Below are positions 60,153 through 64,000 of a stretch of 64,000 bases of DNA, in pieces. The notes under the pieces were generated by a model. The model was not told the DNA's origin, searched no databases, and saw only the letters and a program-made list of their open reading frames with translations. The stretch's first letter is position 1, and the number at the start of each line of letters is the position of its first letter. Location: the NCBI RefSeq assembly GCF_007993815.1, contig NZ_VJWE01000015.1, forward strand, positions 196,694 through 260,693. Direction: 5' to 3'. The DNA is from Acidovorax delafieldii (GTDB lineage: Bacteria; Pseudomonadota; Gammaproteobacteria; Burkholderiales; Burkholderiaceae_C). Made by a program: the position numbers and the translations under genes.

Positions 60153-60800
60153 TCACACCCGCCATGCGGGCAGCTCCCAGTTGCGCCACACCGCCAGCCC
60201 GCGCAGCCCGGCGGTGAGCAGCACGCAGACCACCAGCGGCGCCCAGTCGGGAGCCTGCATCTGGCGCAGGGCCACGTCGGCCCAGCCGCCCGCAAACGCG
60301 CACAGCGCATAGGGGCGGTGGTCGCTGAAGGCCTGGGGCACCTCGTTGCACAGCACGTCGCGCAGCACACCGCCAAACACGCCCGTGGTCACGCCCATCA
60401 TCACGCTGATGATGGGTGGCATGCCGACGGCGGTGGCAATGTCCACGCCCACAGCGGCAAACAGGCCCAGGCCGATGGCGTCGGGCAGCAGCATGGCGCG
60501 CTCGGTGGGCTCAAAGTGCCGCTGGCGCATGAACAGCATGGCGCCGATGCACAGCGCCAGAATGCCCCACACAAACTCGGTGTGGCGAATCCAGAAAAAG
60601 GGCCGCTGGTCCAGCAGCAAATCGCGCAGTGTGCCCCCGCCAAACGCAGCCACGAAGGCCACCACACACACGCCCACGGCATCCAGCCGCTTGCGCGCGG
60701 CGGCCATCACGCCCGACAGTGCGAAAGCCACGGTGGCGGCCACTTCCAGCACAAAGCGCAGGGTGTGCACCCAGGGGGCGTTGATGATCAGCGAATCCAT
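60153..60800 (-). CDS. TRIC-type cation channel / YicG family (UPF0126)
   Basis: 215 aa, seven membrane segments in two similar halves. Each half carries the pore motif: FGGGTLRDLLLDQRPFFWIR in the first and VFGGVLRDVLCNEVPQAFSD in the second. Bacterial TRIC homologues conduct monovalent cations; a glycine transporter annotation is also used. It is a single gene. Confidence 0.88.
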   Translation of the reverse strand: MDSLIINAPWVHTLRFVLEVAATVAFALSGVMAAARKRLDAVGVCVVAFVAAFGGGTLRDLLLDQRPFFWIRHTEFVWGILALCIGAMLFMRQRHFEPTERAMLLPDAIGLGLFAAVGVDIATAVGMPPIISVMMGVTTGVFGGVLRDVLCNEVPQAFSDHRPYALCAFAGGWADVALRQMQAPDWAPLVVCVLLTAGLRGLAVWRNWELPAWRV

Positions 60801-60845
60801 GGCGACGATTGTGCCGTGGCCGCTGGCGATTCCAGGGGAGGTTGA

Positions 60846-60907
60846 TTGCTATATATTTGATAGCTATTGAGGCATGAATCAGTAGCGCTTGAGCGCATTT
60901 TGAGCAA
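60846..60907 (+). repeat. Dispersed intergenic repeat, copy 9
   Basis: TATATTTGATAGCTATTGAG, then CAGTAGCGCTTGAGCGC and ATTTTGAGCAAA. It lies in the 181 bases between the TRIC gene start and the end of the siderophore operon; nothing else is apparent there. Confidence 0.72.
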
Positions 60908-60981
60908 AGAATGTGCAGATGGGTGTTGTGTATGCCCGGTGGGCCCCTTCAGGTCTCGGTGCAGCACTCGCCTGCGTCCAC

Positions 60982-61350
60982 TCAGCGCAGCAGGCCCTCG
61001 CCCAATGCGCAGGCCACCAGCGCCAGCACACATCCGCCCAGGCCCAGCCACCCCAGCCGCAGTGCCCAGCGCTGGGTGGCCTGCGGCCACAGGTTCATGG
61101 CCAGCACCAGCAACCAGCCCAGCACCATCCATGCGGCCAGCACCAGGGCCACGCCGGCGACCCAGCCAGCAGCCAGGCTGGCGGTGGTGGTCTGCAACAG
61201 CAGGGTGCCCAGCGCCAACGCCTTGGCGCGCCATCGCGCCGCCCCCGTGGGTGTGTCATCGCCCCACGCACGGGTGGGCACTGTGCGGGCCCAGCAGGCC
61301 AGTGCCACCAGCGAGGCCAAGGCGGCGGCAATGCCCAGCAGTTCGTTCAT
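60982..61350 (-). CDS. Small integral membrane protein of a siderophore-uptake operon (DUF3325-like)
   Basis: 122 aa, four hydrophobic segments: LLGIAAALASLVALACWART, ALALGTLLLQTTTASLAAGW, AGVALVLAAWMVLGWLLVLA and RLGWLGLGGCVLALVACALG. Genes of the DUF3325 group have this size and place behind TonB receptors and PepSY proteins; homology is not certain. The ATG at 61350 overlaps the previous stop (ATGA), while the frame runs open further up. Confidence 0.68.
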   Translation of the reverse strand: MNELLGIAAALASLVALACWARTVPTRAWGDDTPTGAARWRAKALALGTLLLQTTTASLAAGWVAGVALVLAAWMVLGWLLVLAMNLWPQATQRWALRLGWLGLGGCVLALVACALGEGLLR

Positions 61351-62183
61351 GCGGTTTCCGAGGGCTGTGGGTGGCGTGGGGTGTGATAGGTGCTGCTGCG
61401 ATGGGCCAAGCCCCGGGCCCCCAGCCGGTTGTGCAGCGGCCGCACGCTGCTGCAGGCTGCTGCCGTGCAGAGCATGGCGGCCACCCAGCCTTGCTGCAGC
61501 CCGGCCTTTGCTGCCAGGCCGGCACAGGCCAGCCCTGCCAGCAGCCACAGCAGGGCGCTGGTGCGGGGCGCCCAGGTGCGCACCGTGGCCGCAGGCAACC
61601 CGACAAAAAAGGACAGCAGCAGGCCCAGCATGCCGGCCGATCGAACTGGCTCAACCGCCACGATGTGCGCCAGACGGAATGACTCCACCGCCAGCGCCGC
61701 GCAAAGCCAGAAGGGCAGGTGCGCCAGCGGTGCCAACGGCCAGGGGCGGCCCGTGTGGGACACCACATGTCGTGGTGCCGCCGGGATGATCGCAATGGAC
61801 GGGCGACTCCCCCGGCGCCGATGAGCCTGCTGCACCCGCTGCGGGCCCATGAACGCAGCCACGCCCGCGCAGACCAGACCCGTGGCCACAAGGCCCAGGG
61901 CCATGGCTGGTGCCCGGGCGCTACCGAGTGCCAGGCCGGTGAGCGCCGCCACGGCCAACAGTGCCCCGGTGCTGCCCAGCGCTACCCGCCACAGCGCCAG
62001 CGTGCGCAGCGCCCACGCGGCCAGGGCCGACATCAGCAGCCACACGGCAATGAGCACCCACACCGTCCACACGGGCCGCTGCGCCAGCGGGGCCAAGCCC
62101 GCAGGTCCCCACAGGTGTACGAACACCGCCACGAGGAGCGCTGCGGGCACGGTGGCATGCAGTGCCAGAAAGAAACGTTGCAT
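61347..62183 (-). CDS. Integral membrane protein of a siderophore-uptake operon
   Basis: 278 aa, about eight hydrophobic segments in two blocks (for example VPAALLVAVFVHLWGPAGLA, VWVLIAVWLLMSALAAWALR and LLWLLAGLACAGLAAKAGLQ), with a basic loop GPQRVQQAHRRRGSRP between. I do not recognise the family. It lies 36 bases after the PepSY gene and overlaps the next gene by ATGA, so it probably takes part in siderophore handling at the inner membrane. Confidence 0.68.
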   Translation of the reverse strand: MQRFFLALHATVPAALLVAVFVHLWGPAGLAPLAQRPVWTVWVLIAVWLLMSALAAWALRTLALWRVALGSTGALLAVAALTGLALGSARAPAMALGLVATGLVCAGVAAFMGPQRVQQAHRRRGSRPSIAIIPAAPRHVVSHTGRPWPLAPLAHLPFWLCAALAVESFRLAHIVAVEPVRSAGMLGLLLSFFVGLPAATVRTWAPRTSALLWLLAGLACAGLAAKAGLQQGWVAAMLCTAAACSSVRPLHNRLGARGLAHRSSTYHTPRHPQPSETA

Positions 62184-62219
62184 GGTGGGTGTGGTGTGGA
62201 AGGTGGGGGGTGGTGCCCG

Positions 62220-63365
62220 TCAGCCCGCCGCGATGGCGTTGCCTGCGGACGCCGGATGCGCCGCGTCGGCCTCGCGCCTGCGCTGCTGGCGCGCATCCAG
62301 CCAGATCAGCGTGCCCGAGATCGACAAAAACGCCGGGGTCATGCCCAGAAAAAAATACAGCCACTTGAGCGCCAGCCCGCCAAAGTCGCCAAAGTGCAGC
62401 GGCTCCATCAGGCTGTTGACCAGCGACCAGAAGCCCGCCGTGCGTGGGTCGTGCACCTTCTTGGGAACGCCCGTGACGGCATGGATGTCCACCCGCGCGG
62501 TGCTGGCCAGGTGGCCGCGCAGGTTGCCGGTGAAACCCGCCTCGGCGGTGCCTGTGCCCCAGCGGCGCAGCGACACATAGCGCGCCTCCAGCCCCGGCAC
62601 CGCCTGTTGCGCGGTGGCATACATCGCATCCAGCGACTGCATGGGCGCAGGCTCGCTGCCCTCGGCCTTGCGCACGGGCTGAGAGGGCGCCATTGCGGCA
62701 GGGGTGGTGATGAACTTGTAGCCCTGCTCGAACAGCGGCGCCAGGCCCATCCACGCGCCGGTGGTGGCGATCAGGATGTGAAAGCCCAGCCCCCAGATGC
62801 CGGCGGACTTGTGCAGGTCCGACATCACCACGCGAAAGCTGCGGCCCCAGCGCTGGGTGAATAGCTCGGCCAGGACCTTGCGGTGGATGACGATGCCGGT
62901 GGCAATCAGCACCAGCATGGCTGCGCCGAGGAACCCCACGATCCAGCGCGGCCCGAAGAACAGGAACACATGCAGCATGCGCAGGTACTGGCCGAGCTGG
63001 CTGTCCACCGGGCCCACCACCGTGCCGGTGTCGGAGCGCAAGGCCACCTTGGTGCGGGTGTTGGCAGGCGCGCCGCGCTCGCGCACGAACGCGAAGTAGC
63101 TGGGGTTGACGGCATCGGGCAGCGCAATGGTTTCCACCGTGGCGCCTGGGTAGCGGGTCTGCAGCTGCGTGAGCACCGCGTCGAGCGAGGCCGGCTTTTC
63201 GGAGCGTGGCAACTTTGCCAGTGAAGGGTTGGCCCAGAGGTCGATCTCGTTCTTGAACACCACCACCGCGCCCGAAAAGCACACGATGAACAGCAGCAGC
63301 CCCGTGACGATGCCGGCCCAGGAGTGCAGGGTGAAGAGGCGGTTGAGCGTGCGCTGGCTGGTCAT
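62220..63365 (-). CDS. PepSY-associated TM helix protein
   Basis: 381 aa, four membrane segments: LNRLFTLHSWAGIVTGLLLF with the conserved His, FFGPRWIVGFLGAAMLVLIA, AGIWGLGFHILIATTGAWMG and WLYFFLGMTPAFLSISGTLI. A periplasmic part runs between the first two (PGATVETIALPDAVNPSYFA). The family includes ferric-siderophore reductases of the FhuF/FsrB sort. It starts 30 bases after the TonB receptor stop. Confidence 0.9.
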   Translation of the reverse strand: MTSQRTLNRLFTLHSWAGIVTGLLLFIVCFSGAVVVFKNEIDLWANPSLAKLPRSEKPASLDAVLTQLQTRYPGATVETIALPDAVNPSYFAFVRERGAPANTRTKVALRSDTGTVVGPVDSQLGQYLRMLHVFLFFGPRWIVGFLGAAMLVLIATGIVIHRKVLAELFTQRWGRSFRVVMSDLHKSAGIWGLGFHILIATTGAWMGLAPLFEQGYKFITTPAAMAPSQPVRKAEGSEPAPMQSLDAMYATAQQAVPGLEARYVSLRRWGTGTAEAGFTGNLRGHLASTARVDIHAVTGVPKKVHDPRTAGFWSLVNSLMEPLHFGDFGGLALKWLYFFLGMTPAFLSISGTLIWLDARQQRRREADAAHPASAGNAIAAG

Positions 63366-63395
63366 GGCGTGTGGGCGATGTAGTGGGGCGTTGCG

Positions 63396-64000
63396 TCAGA
63401 AGAAGTACGTCACACCCAGGCTGAAGCTGCGGGGCAATGCAGGCGAGACCACGTTGGCGTTGATCGCGCCGTCGTAGTACGCCTTGTTGAACACGTTCTT
63501 CACGCCCGCCGTCACGCGGTAGTTCTCGCCCATGTAGCTGACGGACGCATCGGCCACAAAGTACGACGGCAGCGTGAAGGGGTACGAGCCGATCTGCTCG
63601 CTCACATAACGCCCGCCCAGTCCCAGCGTCACCCGCTGGTACTGCGGCAGTTTGTAGGTGGCCCAGGCGGTGAGTGTGTGGCGCGGCGTGAGGTTGAGCG
63701 GCAGGCCCACAATCGCCGCGTTGTTGTCGCGCGTGACCTTGCTTTGTGTGTAGGTGTAGGCGCTGGTGATCTTCCAGCCGTTCTTCAGGTCGGCGCCCAG
63801 CTCCAGCTCCAGCCCGCGCGCGCGCTGCTCGCCGGTCTGTACGCTGAAGCCTGTGTTCACCGGGTCGGCGGTGGTCACGTTCTGGCGCACCAGGTCGAAC
63901 ACGGCGAGCGCGCCGGTGATCTGGCCGCCGGGGGCTTCGTACTTCACGCCCGCCTCCCACTGCTTGCCGGTTTCGGGCACGAAGTTCGATCCACCAAACG
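63396..64000 (-). CDS. TonB-dependent siderophore receptor, C-terminal part (cut by window edge)
   Basis: About 200 codons of barrel, open to the right edge. Typical ferric-siderophore receptor text: NFVPETGKQWEAGVKYEAPG, VQTGEQRARGLELELGADLK, LTPRHTLTAWATYKLPQYQR and NYRVTAGVKNVFNKAYYDGA. It ends SLGVTYFF with terminal Phe, as required for outer-membrane insertion. A Met at 63980 is internal, not a start. It is similar in style to hydroxamate or coprogen receptors, but the ligand cannot be fixed. Confidence 0.92.
   Translation of the reverse strand, partial: FGGSNFVPETGKQWEAGVKYEAPGGQITGALAVFDLVRQNVTTADPVNTGFSVQTGEQRARGLELELGADLKNGWKITSAYTYTQSKVTRDNNAAIVGLPLNLTPRHTLTAWATYKLPQYQRVTLGLGGRYVSEQIGSYPFTLPSYFVADASVSYMGENYRVTAGVKNVFNKAYYDGAINANVVSPALPRSFSLGVTYFF

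Noticed and set aside
1..64000. Insertion sequence, prophage, integron or CRISPR array
   Set aside because: No transposase, integrase, phage or Cas gene and no regularly spaced repeats were found on either strand.

Overview
The window is high-GC bacterial chromosome, very probably a betaproteobacterium of the family Comamonadaceae (Acidovorax-like). This rests on the gene content: Bug-type tripartite substrate binding, a DUF1841 protein, beta-ketoadipate genes with an IclR regulator, and PyrR-PyrB-PyrC' in tandem. It also rests on a short dispersed repeat (core ATAGCT...AGCGCT...GGC) that occurs about nine times between genes and that I remember from that family; no database was searched. I see no insertion sequence, rRNA, CRISPR array or prophage. 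Coding density is high and most real genes are tightly packed.

Layout. 1-6.7 kb: a photolyase cut by the left edge, then divergently yqgE-ruvX-pyrR-pyrB-pyrX-acyltransferase (pyrimidine synthesis, with ATGA overlaps) and a Yip1-family membrane protein. 6.8-15.8 kb: iron uptake genes. These are a ferric-type ABC ATPase and a divergent two-domain permease separated by a Fur-box-like palindrome, an orphan sensor kinase, and a TonB receptor-PepSY-DUF2946 group. 16-27 kb: an oxidative uronate/galactarate pathway with uronate dehydrogenase, lactonase, TRAP transporter DctPQM, galactarate dehydratase and, divergently, a GntR/FCD regulator and a ketoglutarate semialdehyde dehydrogenase, followed by a DMT exporter and an aldose 1-epimerase. 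27-37.5 kb: a catalase-like protein, a DegP/DegQ protease behind a 114-bp inverted-repeat element, an ABC binding protein divergent from a two-component system, ketopantoate reductase, an Lrp regulator with a RhtA-like exporter, and two poorly characterised proteins. 37.6-47.9 kb: tRNA-Arg(CCU), TamB-TamA, a VWA protein/MoxR ATPase set and a dihaem cytochrome c4. 48-51.5 kb: small membrane proteins and a sodium/proton antiporter preceded by a structured leader that may be a cation-sensing riboswitch. 51.6-57.1 kb: pcaR and divergent pcaI-pcaJ-pcaF-SDR-Bug protein (terminal steps of aromatic catabolism). 57.2-64 kb: an SDR/LysR pair, a thioesterase/transglutaminase pair, a TRIC-type channel, and a second TonB receptor-PepSY operon cut by the right edge.

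Functionally the window is mostly catabolism of plant-derived compounds (uronic acids, and aromatics through beta-ketoadipate), iron acquisition and envelope biogenesis. The most unusual signal is how the dispersed repeat is used. Copies sit inside operons; one supplies the start codon and first residues of pcaJ, another supplies the C-terminus and stop codon of an acetyltransferase and abuts the next start codon, another abuts the pyrX start, and one forms the terminator after the Bug gene.
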